Shown one piece after another: positions 22,601 to 35,262 of a DNA stretch of 64,000 nucleotides. The stretch spans positions 2,542,001 to 2,606,000 of the forward strand of contig MSED01000002.1 in the NCBI GenBank assembly GCA_002099365.1, written 5' to 3'. A program made the translations under genes and the position numbers. This DNA is from Phialophora verrucosa (Eukaryota; Ascomycota; Eurotiomycetes; Chaetothyriales; Herpotrichiellaceae). Within the stretch, counting starts at the first letter, position 1, and each line of letters starts with the position of its first letter. Under the pieces are notes generated by a model. That model saw nothing but the letters and a program-made list of their open reading frames with translations. It ran no database searches and was not told the origin of the DNA.

Positions 22601-25600
22601 TTCAATATCTCCGAGACAGATTGCATCAATGGTCTTCAGCAACTGGTCAACATGTACATTCTTACTCCTGGAGAGACCGATGACGAGTTTCGATTTGCGC
22701 ATGCCCGATACCTCAAAGCAGCGAATGAAATGCGCGAGTGTCAAAACACGACCAAGATGCACTTTATCATAGCGCAGACTATGATGGGCTATCTCAGTCA
22801 GTGCAAGTACAATTTGTACCCTCTGGCCCGTCATATCTGTCTATCCGCCGATATCGTCAAAGAACGTATTCCAGTTCGGATGCGTTACCGTGACGTCCTC
22901 TGGCGCGGAGCTCAAAAGGCCATCGAAACTGGCGCCAAGACGACAGGTCTTTGGTACTACAAGACCGCTATTAATTTGCTCCAAGAAGACAAATGGGATA
23001 CGGATAACCCCGATGTGTTCTACGACGAAACCCTCCAACTTCACGTTAATGCCGCTGAAATCATGTACCTCGAGGGGAATAAGGAGGAAGCTCTGGAGCT
23101 CTTAAATGAGACCTTCGCTCACGCAAGATGTTCGGCGGACAAGACGAGATCTTTTATCCTGAAAGGGCGCGTGCTTGCCGGCCAAGGGAAATTTCTGGAC
23201 GCATTCGCGGCTCAACGAGAATGTCTGGCAGAGCTGGGGCTTGTTCTAACGGAGCTAACTTGGGACGAATGCGACATCGAGTTCAAGAAGCTAGAGTTCC
23301 GTCTACGGCAACTCGACAAGGAGGCACTTCTTACAGCTCCGTTGAGCGAAGATAGGAATGTGATTGCACTTGGGACGGTGCTTAGCGAAGCCCTGGGCGC
23401 GCTCTACTGGTCCAATGCTCTGCTCTGGTACCAACTCGTCATTGCCTACGTCAATACTCTTCTCGACCGTGGTGTGTTTGTCCAAGCTGGAGTCGGCTTC
23501 GCAATGCTTGGTGCTGCTGCGATCGGCCGCTTCAAAGACATCGAGTTGGGGTTGTCCTATGGCGACCTCGCACAAGAGTTCTACACCTTGTTCGAAGATG
23601 CGTGGACCCGAGGCAGGGGCTGGACGCTATACACTCTCTTCATTGGCCACTTCCAGACCCCGGTGCGAAATTTGCTTCCTATTCTGGATAGCGCTCTCGA
23701 ATACTCCTTGTCGTCAGGGGATAAGTTTGTCAGCATTCTCAACATTGGTGTCATGGCCATCTCAAGATTCTGGGCTGGACAGGATCTTGCAGAGGTTGAG
23801 GCTTTCTGCACCTATGGGCCCGAAGAATTTGATGACTGGGAAAGAGATCGGAGGGGCGGAACGTTGCTCACCGTCACCAGACAGATTTCGCGGGCGCTTC
23901 AAGGGAAGACCATAGCAGCAGACGCCAGGACTCTCCTCGACGATGAAGGTCATCAAACCGAAAAATGGATGGAAGAATGTGATTTGTATGCAGCTAATGC
24001 ACAACGTCCTCGTGACATCTTCGACGCCATGTCCCTTGTTGCTTACCATCTGCTTGGCTACCACGAGTATGTCGTTGAGAAAGGACGACACTTGGTCGCT
24101 ACGACTCTCGACGAGCTTTGGTCGAATCGACCTTCTTGCGGCACTCGCTTTTATCTCGGCCTGTCCTTGATAGCAGTTGCGAAGGAGAAGCCTGAAGAAG
24201 AGCGTGGCCCATATATCGAAGATGCTAAGAAGATGAAGAGCTTCATCGATGACTGGGGAAGTGCCAACGATGTGAACTACTTTGCCTGGTCGCGGATCTT
24301 GGAAGCCGCCATCTCGGACGTCACACAGGTCTACTATAACGTCATTTCCAGTCTCGAAATGGCCATTGATCACTGCCAAGTACATGGCTTTGCATTGGAA
24401 GAAGCTCTGGCAGTGGAAATGCAAGCAGACTTCCTACTTGCGAGAGGCGCAAAGAGAGCGGGGAAAGGCATGGTGCAAGAAGCTATTGCTGCTTGGAATC
24501 GGATCAATGCGGCCGGTAAAGCTCGACATCTCCAGGACAAGCACGAGTGGTTAATCAAAACTGCCACTACGTCGAGAACAATGGACGCTGCGACGCAAAC
24601 GCAAGACTTGCACTCCTTGACTGTGGCCGAAGACCCTTCCCTTCAGAACAAGCGTGAATACACAAGTCAATGGGTTCAACCCAAGCCAGGCGTTGCAACA
24701 CAGACACAGCAGGATGTTCCTGGCCTTGGACTAGACATCCTGGATCTGACGTCTATACTCGAGTTCTCACGGGTTATAAGCTCAGAACTTCAGATCAACA
24801 ACTTGCTCTCCAAGATGATATCGGTCATCCTTGAATCCGTTGGCGGCCAGGCCGAGTTCTGCGCAATTGTGATAGACTCCGAGGACCAGGGCTGGTGTGT
24901 TGCGGCGAGTGCCGACCACGAAACTGGTGTCAAGACATATCCCGACGGGATTCCTTTCTCGGAAGTTGACGATCAAGCCGCCCAACAGATCACACATTAT
25001 CTGCTGCGCACAAAAGAAACAGTTTTTGTGCACAATGTGCTCGAGGACGACCGGTTCTCCAACGTGGGCGATGCATACCTAGCCAGGAACCCGCATGGAC
25101 GCTCAATTATTGCCATACCTATAATACAGGCTGATCATTTGATGGGCGTGATCCACCTGGAAGGCCGACCGAATGCCTTCACCCAACGTAACATGATCGT
25201 CCTCAACCTCCTCACAAATCAAGTTGCTATCTCACTGGGCAATGCGTTGCTGTACAGAAAGGTCCGAAAAGTGAGTGCGTCGAATGCTAGCATGGTTGAG
25301 TCGCAAAAACGCGCCCTCGTGGCAGCTCGGGAAGCCGAGGCCAAGGCAAAGAAAGCCGAAGCAGAGGCCATGCACAATGTGAAGCTGAAAGAAGAGGCCG
25401 CCAGAGCCAAGTCTATCTTCCTTGCCAACGTCAGCCACGAACTTCGAACACCACTGAATGGCGTGATAGGCATGTCGGAACTCCTCAAGGGCACCCCCTT
25501 GAGCAAAGACCAGGAACAATACGCAGACAGCATTCGTGTTTGCGCCGATACCTTGTTGACCGTTATCAACGATATCCTTGACTTCTCCAAGCTCGAGGCC

Positions 25601-27067
25601 GGCAAGATGCAGATGTTCACGGTGCCTCTAAACCTGAAGGAGACAATCACCGAGGTAGTACGGGCACTGGCTTACACTAATCAAGAACATGGCCTGAAGA
25701 CGGTCGAAGATTTACAGATCGACGACAACTTGGTCCTGGGCGACCCAGTCCGGCTTCATCAAATCTTTATGAATCTTCTGAGCAATGCGTACAAGTTCAC
25801 GCCTCAAGGCTCAGTCACAGTGCGCGCTCGCAAAAACGCCGAGACGCGAGACCGGGTCAAGATCACTTGCTCTGTCGCAGACACGGGGATCGGTATCACC
25901 CAGGAGCAGCTGGCAAGGCTTTTCCAACCATTTTCGCAAGCTGATTCATCCACGGCTCGTTCCTATGGCGGCAGTGGTCTCGGCCTCAGCATCTGCAAGG
26001 CTATGATCGAGAACGTCCTTGGTGGAAAGATATGGATAGAATCCACCCCCGGTGTGGGGACGACGGTGTCATTCACTCTGACCTTCCACAAGGCGCCCAA
26101 GAATAGTAGTGTTGTGAACGACATGCAGATCTCTGCCAAGGACCCAGATCCGATGGCCAACTGGTCCCAGGCGGCGAGCCCTGAAACAGAGCAAAAGATG
26201 TACAGTTTCTGCGACTTGAGCAAGGTTCCTCGCGAAGAACTGCGTGTCTGCATCGCCGAAGACAACCACATCAACCGGAAGATCGCCATCTCCTTCGTCA
26301 AAAAGCTCGGCTTTCAATGTGAGGCGTACGAAGATGGCAAGCAAGCATACGATGCCTTAAAGGCACAGAGCAAAGCGGGCAAGCCTTTCCATCTCGTGCT
26401 CATGGATGTCCAGATGCCAGTGCTAGACGGATACGAGGCGACGAAGGCCATTAGAGCCGATCCGGATCCTAATGTCAATCGTGTTTTGATCATTGCGATG
26501 ACGGCTTCTGCAATTCGAGGCGACCGAGAGAAGTGCTTGGAGGCAGGCATGAATGACTATCTTGCCAAGCCAGTCCGGCAGACAGCATTGAAAACCATGT
26601 TGGACGAATACATCCAGAACAGCAAGGGGGTTGCCGAAGCCGCGGACAAGAACGCCGACTCGCCAACGGTGTCGGGTGATGGTGTTAACGGACCGGCAGA
26701 CAACGGCTACAAGCCACCTGAGCCCACCGCGAATGGTATCGCGACGACCGGCCCAACGGAGAAGCCCAAAATACGGCGTCCGTTCAAACGCGTCATGAAG
26801 AAAGTCGAGGCGAGCATTGCCGAATTGACTGAAGAGGCAAACGGCGCCCTTAATGGCAAAACAGCCGAACAAGATGCGAGCCATCGTCCCAGCCCACCGA
26901 GTGGCAAGAAGGTGACAGACGAGCTGGGCAACATTAGTTCAGACCAGGTCATGCCCAAGGCAGTACTTGATCTCAGCACCAGCGGGATCAACGGCCACGC
27001 GAACGGCGACCAGAACGGAATGCATCCACCTTTGAACGAGAGGTCAGGAAACATGGATACGACTTGA
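19642..27067 (+). CDS. Hybrid histidine kinase, group X type (pseudokinase-AAA-GAF-HK-REC)
   Basis: Three exons, 19642-19734, 19794-19825 and 19900-27067, give 2430 aa. The order of parts matches fungal group X sensor kinases (S. pombe Mak2/Mak3, Candida Chk1). Residues ~90-390 are a serine/threonine-kinase-like region that keeps APEQTGR and SRTDVYSLGVLFWTLLTG but has HGEVRSD instead of HRDLKPxN and no DFG, so it is probably a pseudokinase. A P-loop ATPase follows (GPSGVGKT near 577), then a long helical middle, a GAF domain (~1660-1810), the HisKA phospho-acceptor (FLANVSHELRTPLNG, His near 1888), the ATPase N, G1 and G2 boxes (NLLSNAYKF, DTGIG, GGSGLGLS), and a receiver domain with its Asp in LVLMDVQMP near 2211 and Lys in AKPVR. 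The receiver would pass phosphate to Ypd1 and then Skn7 or the Ssk1/HOG pathway. Likely cytosolic, as no membrane segment is seen; the fission yeast relatives sense peroxide. Confidence 0.93.
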
Positions 27068-28354
27068 TAGGGGGTCTTTGGTGTATATTTCAAGGGAAAG
27101 GGGTGCCTTCCAACGGTCAAATGGGGATCAACGACATGGATGCATGGCGCAGGGCGTTATGAGGATAGACGCAGACCTTTTCAGCATTGGGCCGTATGCC
27201 TTCCAGTGCATGACGATATTGGGGCAACAGGGGCGACCTATTGTGTGTGCTCTAAGCCAAACGGTCGAGGGAGGAATTGCTGCAAAAGAAATATCTTGTC
27301 CTGTTATGCACATATTATGACCAGCGCATCTGTTCATATATCAACCACGGCACGGCTGGCAAGGGTGGGCTAAGGGCTGCGTCCATAGAGAATGACACAT
27401 GTTTATCCATTCGTCCCGAAGCAGCCGCGTCCGAGCAGACCTCTCCACCTCTATCGAGGGCAAGACTGGGATTGTCAGTACCTGCTGGGAGCGTGGCGAG
27501 GCCAACGTTCCAATCCGTAACCGCCGGCCGTTCGGCTCCAAAATAGACTAGCAAATGAGCCAAGCTTGAGGTTGAATCCGGGCCAATCAAGGCGGCCGCA
27601 CAGCTTGGCCGGTGACCAATGAAAATTAGCTCGCGAGTCGGCTGCGAATTGTTTTCAAACCAAAGCAATCTGCGTCGAGAAGCGCGAGGAGCGACTTGCA
27701 TCGAGAAGACTGTTTTGACCTGTCACTCCAGCTGTGGGTATACCGTAGACACAGCCTCGATTGCGGATATGCGGGTTCTGGGTTCCGACAAAGATGGGCG
27801 ATGGCCGCCTTTGAGCCGCCCCTCCCAGTCCAAGACAACACTCCTGACTGGGACCTCGACAGCGCTGGCTAGCTCGATTGGTCGTCTTCAACAGTCTCAT
27901 TTGGTTTCAGCCTTGTCTATAACGAGCTCCTGTCTCTGCAATCTTGGTTGTGTGAGGCCACGAGCACCTCTCGATTCAGTCCACAGCTGCGACACCGCGT
28001 CCAGTCGTTGCGCGCGCGACTGCGGCCGGCTTCAGAATGTCTTGTCTCGGGACCCGCCATAACAGCGACTGCTGGGTATCATGGCCTGTACTAACATACC
28101 TCCACCAGCAAAGCAACAGGACTTCTGGTTGAAGCCGGCCTTCTATCAATACAAAAGGCTCGGGATCTCCTCGATTGTCCATTGATTCTCATCCTTCCCA
28201 TCCCCCAAAGTCCTCTCATCTCGTGCTTTGATTTCTTTTCCTGTTTCTTACAGTCACTCGCTGTTTACACTCGTTGCATCAAAAGTCAATCGTTCGCAGC
28301 ATAGCCTGGTCGCTCGCTCACTTCCTCATCTGTGTTATATTATATCCGGTCACC
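27068..28354. other. Intergenic, no gene seen
   Basis: About 1.3 kb between the histidine kinase and the CFEM gene. A CT-rich stretch just before 28355 looks like a fungal leader. No supported coding sequence. Confidence 0.45.
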
Positions 28355-30578
28355 ATGAGGTCTGCATTGACTGCCGGTCTCGTTGCTTCTGCTTGGGTCA
28401 TCCAGCACGCTGTCGCCGCAAGCTGGGGCGATTCCCCGGGCTTCCCCAGTGTCTCGAACACTAACAACAACTGCTCAACTGACCAGCAGAGTGGGTTTAA
28501 CTGGTCTGGCCTGCCGGCAGGCGACTTCAACAGCTACGGTGGATTTGGCTTCGGAGGGTTTTCTTGCCAGGATTCCTTCAAGCCAAACGCTAGAAAGCGA
28601 TCTCTGAAGACTCGTGATGACTTTCAGGTGAGCTCAAGACTGTCTTGCCACCAGGAAACGCCTGCTGACTTTGTGTTAGTCAAAATGCATCCAAGGCAAA
28701 GTGGGCAAATCAGCGAGCAGCGGCCCCAGCTTCTCATGCGGCCAAGACAACAAGTTCTCGATAACGCATATGCAAGTTTCTGTCTCTTTCGATACCGAGC
28801 TGGATTTCATCTTTTCCATGCCCGATGGTTCAAGCTGCAAGCATACCGCGTCCTGCAGCGCCGAGGGTACAACCGTGGAGAACACACAATGCGGCGGTGC
28901 GCGATCCGTGTCTTTCCAGATGCCTCCCAGCAGTAACAAGGATGGGTGCGACATTGGTATCCATTCCATCGGCTTTGATTGCAACTCTCAAACCACGTCT
29001 TCGTCGAGCACTACAACCCCCGCAACTTCCACCACGACGAAGCCAGTGACGACCACGAGTTTGCCGGTGACAACCACGACTCCGAAGCCTGAGAGCACAA
29101 CTACCACGACAAAGGCCGACACCACGTCAACCACAGAAAATGGCCCCACCACAAGCAGCAGCTCTACTACTACAACTTCTCCGGTACCTCAGACTACCAC
29201 GACAACCCCTGCTGAGCAGACGTCCGGTACGTCTACGACAACCAAACCTGATGATACTCCAAGCACATCTACAACCACCACTTCCCCATCCGGTACGCCC
29301 CCAAGTTCTTCCACAACTACGACGCTCGCGGAACAAACCCCCAGCGCCACAACTACACCTGTTGAGACCGGCCCAGGAACAACATCAAGCCAGACCACCA
29401 CTGATGTCGTTACTACCGAGATTGTGATCAAAACGGTGACTACCTGTCCCATCACCAACACACGTACAACGGATACCGGAATTGTCACAGAGACATCGAA
29501 CACCATTTCCACCATCACTATTACTTCTACTTCTACTGTGTGCACACGTTGCACTCGTCCTCCCCCATCCACCCTATCGACGGCCACCCTCCCTCCAGCT
29601 ACTACAGAGAGCCAGCCTCAAACTCCGCCTTCCTCATCACCACCATCTCAATCCACGCCGCCACCATCCCAAACCCGATCCTCATCCTCTTCTCCGCCAT
29701 CTTCTCCTCCCCCGTCGCAGCCAACCTCGCCCTGCCCTCCTCTCCTCCCGTCATGCCTAAACACCTGGCTGAGTACCCTCCCCTCGTGCACGTCCAACTC
29801 TGACACCAACTGCTTCTGTCCCTCCCCTGCCTTCATCGCCAGTGTACAGTCCTGCGTCTCAGCCTGGGGTTCTTCCAACGATGAAATCACAGCCGCACTC
29901 AGCTACCTCGCCGGTATATGTGCGGACTTTGTGCCCCAGAACCCTGGCATTTGTACCGGTGTGCCCAGCACAATTACACTGGTTCCTGCGCCACCGACAA
30001 CGGAGACGGAAGTAAGCACCGTCACTGCAACAGGGACAGTCACTGCGACGGCCACGACCACGAATGGTGCAGGTCGGGGACCCAGACCCGACGTTCCGGG
30101 CTCGAGCAATGGGGTTGCGCCGCCCGCTCCGACACCTCCTGTCGCAATTCCCGTGACGACGGTGACATTCACGCACACGGCAAGCGGCAGTACATTCACC
30201 ACCGCGGTGACGGTCCCGCAGGTCACATTTGTCACCGTGCAGCCCACTTCTCCGGCTGGCGGCAACGGAGGTCCGCCCCCGGAAATCGGCCTGGTGCCTA
30301 TGCCTACCGCTGCCCCAACACCCGTGTCTGGTTCCGGTTCTGGTTCAGGCAGCGAGTCAGGCTCAGGAAACGGCGGGTTTGGCGGAAACAGCAACGGCTC
30401 CGAGGGTGGTGATGCATCGGCATCGGCGACGACCGCCGCCGTCGCAGTGACGAGCTTCGCCCCGGCAGCGACAAGCGCAGCCGTTGGTCCCGACGTCTTC
30501 ACCGGCGCAGCGAGCAGACAGAGTGTCGCGTGGGGTGTCCTCGCCGGCGTGCTCGCCAGTGTGGCGTTCCTGTTGTGA
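28355..30578 (+). CDS. CFEM-like, Ser/Thr-rich GPI-anchored cell-surface protein
   Basis: Two exons, 28355-28627 and 28680-30578 (intron GTGAGC...TTAG, phase 0), give 723 aa. The signal peptide is residues 1-21. The N-terminal domain (to about 205) is Gly/Cys-rich and contains SKCIQGKVGK, MPDGSSCK and DIGIHSIGFDC, a module seen in uncharacterised fungal wall proteins. A long Thr/Ser/Pro mucin-like stretch (~205-435) follows. An eight-Cys CFEM-like domain (about 444-515) has the core CTSNSDTNCFC. After a second Ser/Thr/Gly-rich region a hydrophobic tail (SVAWGVLAGVLASVAFLL) indicates GPI anchoring. CFEM proteins act in haem or iron acquisition, adhesion and host interaction. The Asp in SDTNC is the position that binds haem iron in studied CFEM proteins. 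A large minus-strand frame here is a by-product of the repeat. Confidence 0.87.
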
Positions 30579-31245
30579 GACCGTGTGAGCGTTCGATCGA
30601 GCCCGAAGGTGCTTCCTTCGCTCGAAATGGGCGAAGGATCTGAAGCTGAAGGGAAAGATGGAATACGGAGTAGGATGGACAAGTAATAGTTAGTAATGAA
30701 TGGTATTATTGTATTGCATTTGCACGCGTGTATCTGCCGGTCTGGCCGTTTCGGGCATTTGGGTGTTTGAGTATCTCGGCAGCGGGGAAAATATACATAA
30801 CTATACATACAAGGGCATAGAATAGCATGGCGCGGCATGGCATATCACAGCGTGGCATATCATAGAATACGACGAAGGTATCACCCACGTTATTTCACAT
30901 TTGAACTTGTACTCGCATTGTCTTGGCCGCTTCGTGTGCCTCGTATGCCATAGCACCGCAGAACGGCGAGAGTGCTGCATTGGATTGGCGTTCTTAGGGG
31001 TTCCTCCCTCCGCCGGCATCTGCATCATTCTGGAAAATGGCATTGACAGCTGTCGCGCAAAGGCCGGCTCTGCGTGGAGAATGAACGCCTTCTATACATC
31101 GAATTTGGCATCTCCGTTGGGCGACCTTCTCGACGTGTCTGACATGGTTGATCGCCGTGGTAAGGATATGCATGGCCTTGACGGGAGCCCCGCGTAGTCA
31201 GTAGCATCCGCACTGAAGCACTGCTAGTGAAATTCTGCCATCATC
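30579..31245. other. Intergenic between convergent genes
   Basis: About 670 bases between the 3' ends of the CFEM gene and the CCDC174 homologue. A short stretch near 30830-30865 has imperfect GGCAT repeats. No gene seen. Confidence 0.45.
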
Positions 31246-32259
31246 TCATACCCCGTCAATGTCTAGTTCGTTCAGGAACTTGTCGGCCTGGGCTTTGGCC
31301 CTCTGTTCGGCAATTAACCGTCGCCGCTCTTCGGCTTCCTTCCTCCTTTGCTCTTTCTTGGCTTCCCTCTCCTTGCGGACACGCTCTGTCTCGAGTCTTT
31401 CCTTCTCCAGTGCGTCCATCTCCCGTTTGCGCTCTTCTGCATCCTGGCTGAAATTGTAGAAGCCAGTGCCCTTGGATCTGATCTCAGCATGAGCATCGTA
31501 GTGTGCGTCTGGTGGCGGGGTGGCTGATTTGTCTCGCTTCTTCGCAATCTCTGCCATCCGATCGGCGATGACTTGGTCGGGATTGAAAGCTTGGTGTTGA
31601 ATAGCGTCCCCGTAGATAACATTGGTGGGCATCGAAGGCCTCGCGGCAAGCTGTTCCTCTTCAGCCGCGGCGTTTGCTTGTATTCGTTTCCTCCTCTCTT
31701 CTCTTTCAGCTTCCGCCTTCGTCCCTTTCCGCAGTCGACCAAACTCGTCGAAGTATTCGACAACTTCGTCACCTTCTGCGCCTCCCTCATCGGAGTCTGC
31801 GCTGTCAGAGTCATGTGCTGCTCCACCACTTGCCTGGGTCTCAGCCCATTTGCGGTCAAAGTCGACCAGTCCTCGATCATCGTGATCGCCCCGTCCGATG
31901 TATTCGCCGCGCTTCATGGCATTGTACAACCGGACCTTGTCCTCCATCTTCCTTTTGGACCTGCGCAACTCGGCATCCTCGACCGAACCGATGTCGGCTT
32001 TGGTTTGGTGGCGTTGCTGGCCGTCCTCCTCGAGGTCGGCCGCGGACCGTTTCTTGACATTTTTATTGTGAGCAGTAAATATATCTGACTTGTTCTTGGA
32101 CGGTCGCGGTCGCGCCGTGCCACTCTTGCTTTTGACGGACGATGAACTGGAGATCAGTGACGCGAGATTGGTAGAGAATGCGAGCGAGGTGGATGAGGAA
32201 ATCTCTTTGGCTTTGGTCTTGGAAGTCTGCTTCACGCCGTAAAGATGACTGTCGGCCAT
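31246..32259 (-). CDS. CCDC174 homologue, nuclear coiled-coil protein
   Basis: Single exon, 337 aa, highly charged. The N-terminus has the short LYGVKQTSK motif and a Ser-rich stretch. A basic region (KKRSAADLEED) could hold a nuclear signal. The centre contains LYNAMKRGEYIG and VDFDRKW followed by EYFDEFGRLRKGT, the signature of the CCDC174 family. A long Arg/Glu/Lys coiled coil (~250-325, KREMDALEKERLETERVRKEREAKK) ends at NELDIDGV. In animals CCDC174 associates with the exon-junction/splicing machinery. It is divergent from the Zn2Cys6 gene across a 605-base shared upstream region. Confidence 0.85.
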   Translation of the reverse strand: MADSHLYGVKQTSKTKAKEISSSTSLAFSTNLASLISSSSSVKSKSGTARPRPSKNKSDIFTAHNKNVKKRSAADLEEDGQQRHQTKADIGSVEDAELRRSKRKMEDKVRLYNAMKRGEYIGRGDHDDRGLVDFDRKWAETQASGGAAHDSDSADSDEGGAEGDEVVEYFDEFGRLRKGTKAEAEREERRKRIQANAAAEEEQLAARPSMPTNVIYGDAIQHQAFNPDQVIADRMAEIAKKRDKSATPPPDAHYDAHAEIRSKGTGFYNFSQDAEERKREMDALEKERLETERVRKEREAKKEQRRKEAEERRRLIAEQRAKAQADKFLNELDIDGV

Positions 32260-32864
32260 GGCACCTACCGTCTTGTTTGAGGCGGGCCTCGAGCATCAAT
32301 GGGCCGGGACCACGTACGACTGCTTGAAGTCAAGGGTCCGATGAATCGTGGCAAGAAGCTGCGGGCGCAGGTCAAATGAGGCTGAAAAATACGGCGCAGT
32401 AAACATACACTACATCTGTGTCTTACTTGCTCCTCCGTAGCGACTTCTCGAAAACCTCGGTGCCTCGTTGTGCAAGGTTCGAATCATTGTCTCTCACGAT
32501 CTCCCTAACTTCAATATTACTGTCCTGCTCCTTCAGCACTGCGGCTCTTCGGCTTCGACTATCACAACAGGGGCGCATGGTTTCATCCTCATGTCGTCAT
32601 TAACTGCCACTTTGGGCACGGGGCCGTTTCGTAGTCAGGCTGCTGTTTTGTCTGTGTTCGCTCGGAGGGTCGGATATGCGAGTATTTTGGTGGAGTCGAT
32701 CGGGGTAACTCGCCCGCAGCCGCGACTGGAAACAATCAAAGAGTACCGGCGTCCTCGATCATCTCGGGTCCTCTCTAGTGTCCCTTCTATATTTGAATGC
32801 AGGGCTTCGAAGTGGACATGAACGGGAGCCCACTGCACCGACGAGCAAGTGAAAGCAGCGTAAG
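32260..32864. other. Divergent promoter region
   Basis: A shared upstream region between the CCDC174 homologue (leftward) and the Zn2Cys6 factor (rightward). No coding feature supported. Confidence 0.5.
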
Positions 32865-35262
32865 ATGGCACAGTCTCTGGAAGAGCTCGAGAAGGCCGCG
32901 AGACGGCGAAGAGAGAAGCCTCAACTATCATGCAATCTCTGCAGGAAGCGAAAGTGAATGCTATCACATGAGTACGAAGAACACTAAAGGCTCACCCTTG
33001 GCAAAATAGACTGAAATGCGACCGCTGCCAACCCTGCCACAACTGCTCCCGTCGTGGACTAGCCGACTCATGCACATTCCCAGAGTCGAACCTTCCCGGC
33101 ACAGTGAACTCGAACAGTCAGAGCCAGTATGCTCTTCCCAATGTCAAAGACCGTGTCAGACAGCTCGAGTCACAAGTCGACTTTCTCATGGATGCCTTGA
33201 AACAGGCAAATCCAGCTACTACGCTGGATAACGCCGTCCCTGCCTCTGGAACCCCGGGATCTCCTCCTAAAAACGATTACGAGAGCGCCACCTACGACGA
33301 ATTGGCTTTACGTGCAAACTCGGCTGGCTACATTGAGTTCTCCCCGACCCAGACAACCTATGTCGGAAGTGCTCATTGGATGGCGATTATGAGAAACGTA
33401 CGACTCAACGGACTTTAAGTTGCTCGATTGGTTGGCTGACCAGGTGTTCTGCTCAGATTCCAGAATTGGCCGACGTTTCCGATAACGGTTTCGACCTTCA
33501 AGATAAGCATGCCGATATGTTTGCAGGGGGAGAAGATGATGAACTCGATCTCATGGGATATTCTGGGAAGGTTGACCGGCAAGACATTCTTAGTGCTCTT
33601 CCTTCGAAAGACTTTGCCGACAGCCTGGTGGCAGTGTGTTTTACAAATACCAACAACGAAGCCAGTACGTTGACGCAATACCACACGATTGGCTATGGGC
33701 TGACCAAAATAGTGCTCGTCCATCCGCCCACATTTCGCAAAGAAGTAAGCAGGCGCTTAGTACATAGTTGGGTGAGCCAGAGACTAATGGCAATGCAGTA
33801 TGAGAATTTTTGGGCAGATCCGTCATCGACACCTATCACATGGGTTGGGCTGTTGTTTGCTCTTATGTGTCTCGCTGTGCAATACCAACAATTTTCTCCA
33901 GACGAAACCCGACGGCTCCAGATTATGGAGTCAAATCCGGAACACCTTGTTCGGCTTTACCGCAAGAAGACCATCCAATGCCTCATGCTGGGAAAGTACA
34001 CTAACGGGCCACCTTATGCGGTCGAAACACTCTTACTATGCCTTTTCATGGAGTCACTGGGTCGCCAAAACATCCAGAACCTTGATGGAACCTGGATACA
34101 ATGGGGAAATCTTGTTCGAATTGCTTTCAAAACCGGTTATCACAGGGACGGCTCAAACTTCCCTGATATTTCATGTTTTCAGGCCGAGGCAAGGCGAAGA
34201 GTCTGGGCAATACTGGTTGGATGGGACTTATATTTGTCGATTCAATTCGCCTTGCCCCAAATGATCAACCTGTCACTGTGCGATACCAACGAACCAAGGA
34301 ATCTGGAAGATGAAGACCTCTACGAGCACATGGTAGAATTGCCCCCACCAAGGCCGGACTATGCCCGGACCTGCCCTCAATTCCACGTCGCCAAGAATCG
34401 ACTCCTCGAGATTTTTGGCAGAATCAATGACCTGACGATGTCGGTCAAATCTCCCGCTTCGTACTCCGATATTCTCGAACTAGACGACATACTTACAAGG
34501 ACATACGAATCGAACATCTCTGTGTGGCGAACCGGACAGCAACCACAAAACTCCATGCCAACTCCGTTACAGTCTGCTGCCTCTGTCAGTGTGACTTGCA
34601 CGTTCCTCGCTTTCATCTATTACAGGGCTCAGATTGTCTTACATCGCAAGTACCTGTCTGCAGGACGAAAGTACAAGCAATTCAGATATTCACGCAAGGT
34701 CGCCATTGAAGCAGCTCTTACCATCTTGCAGCATCAATGGGTCTTATATCTAGAGACTCAAGTCGGTGGTCAACTGTGCCGTCACGGCTGGAAGTTCTTG
34801 GTCCTTCTTGTGCAGGATTTCCTTTTCGCAACAGCGATTCTCTGTGAAGAGCTTGCGGAAGAGATATCCCTTACCGACTTGGCACGGTGCAGTAATGCTA
34901 CGCCGGCTTCGGTAGATGATGGCAATGCCAACAACAACCAAACGCGCGACCGAGTCTTCCAAGCATTGAGCAGTGCGTACGTCGTATGGCTCCAGTCCAA
35001 GGATTCCGATTCATCACGAGAAGTGAAGCTCGTCGTCGCCTCTCTTAAGCACTTACTCGGCAGGGCCCAAGAGGCAGGGTTTGGCCAAGCGACGATCATG
35101 GCGCCGACACCAGCCGTGGCTATACCAAATTCCAGCGCCGCTACAAATGCAAGTAGGTCAGGAAGTACACCTGCTGTCCAAACGCCGCCAATGTCTACCT
35201 CAGCAGCAGGAGAGACCCAGGCTGATGAGATTTACTGGGGTCTCGGACATTTTCCCATATGA
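32865..35262 (+). CDS. Zn2Cys6 fungal transcription factor
   Basis: Five exons: 32865-32953, 33010-33397, 33457-33664, 33713-33744 and 33799-35262. The introns are 48-59 nt and all phases close, giving 726 aa. The zinc cluster lies at residues ~23-51, starting CNLCRKRKLKCDRC, with CHNC and a final Cys, split by intron 1. It has one extra Cys (CDRCQPC). A short coiled coil (DRVRQLESQVDFLMDAL) follows for dimerisation. The fungal-specific regulatory domain occupies about residues 230-520 and includes HPPTFRKEYENFWADP, TWVGLLFALMCLAVQ and RRRVWAILVGWDLYLSIQFALP. The tail is Ser/Thr/Ala-rich. It would act in the nucleus on CGG-containing sites; target genes are unknown. The tiny 32-nt exon 4 is needed to restore the family pattern. 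Confidence 0.92.

Noticed and set aside
29903..30838. A 311-codon minus-strand open frame
   Set aside because: It is antisense to the CFEM gene; its Pro/Thr/Val-rich composition follows from the Ser/Thr repeats, and it has no domain.
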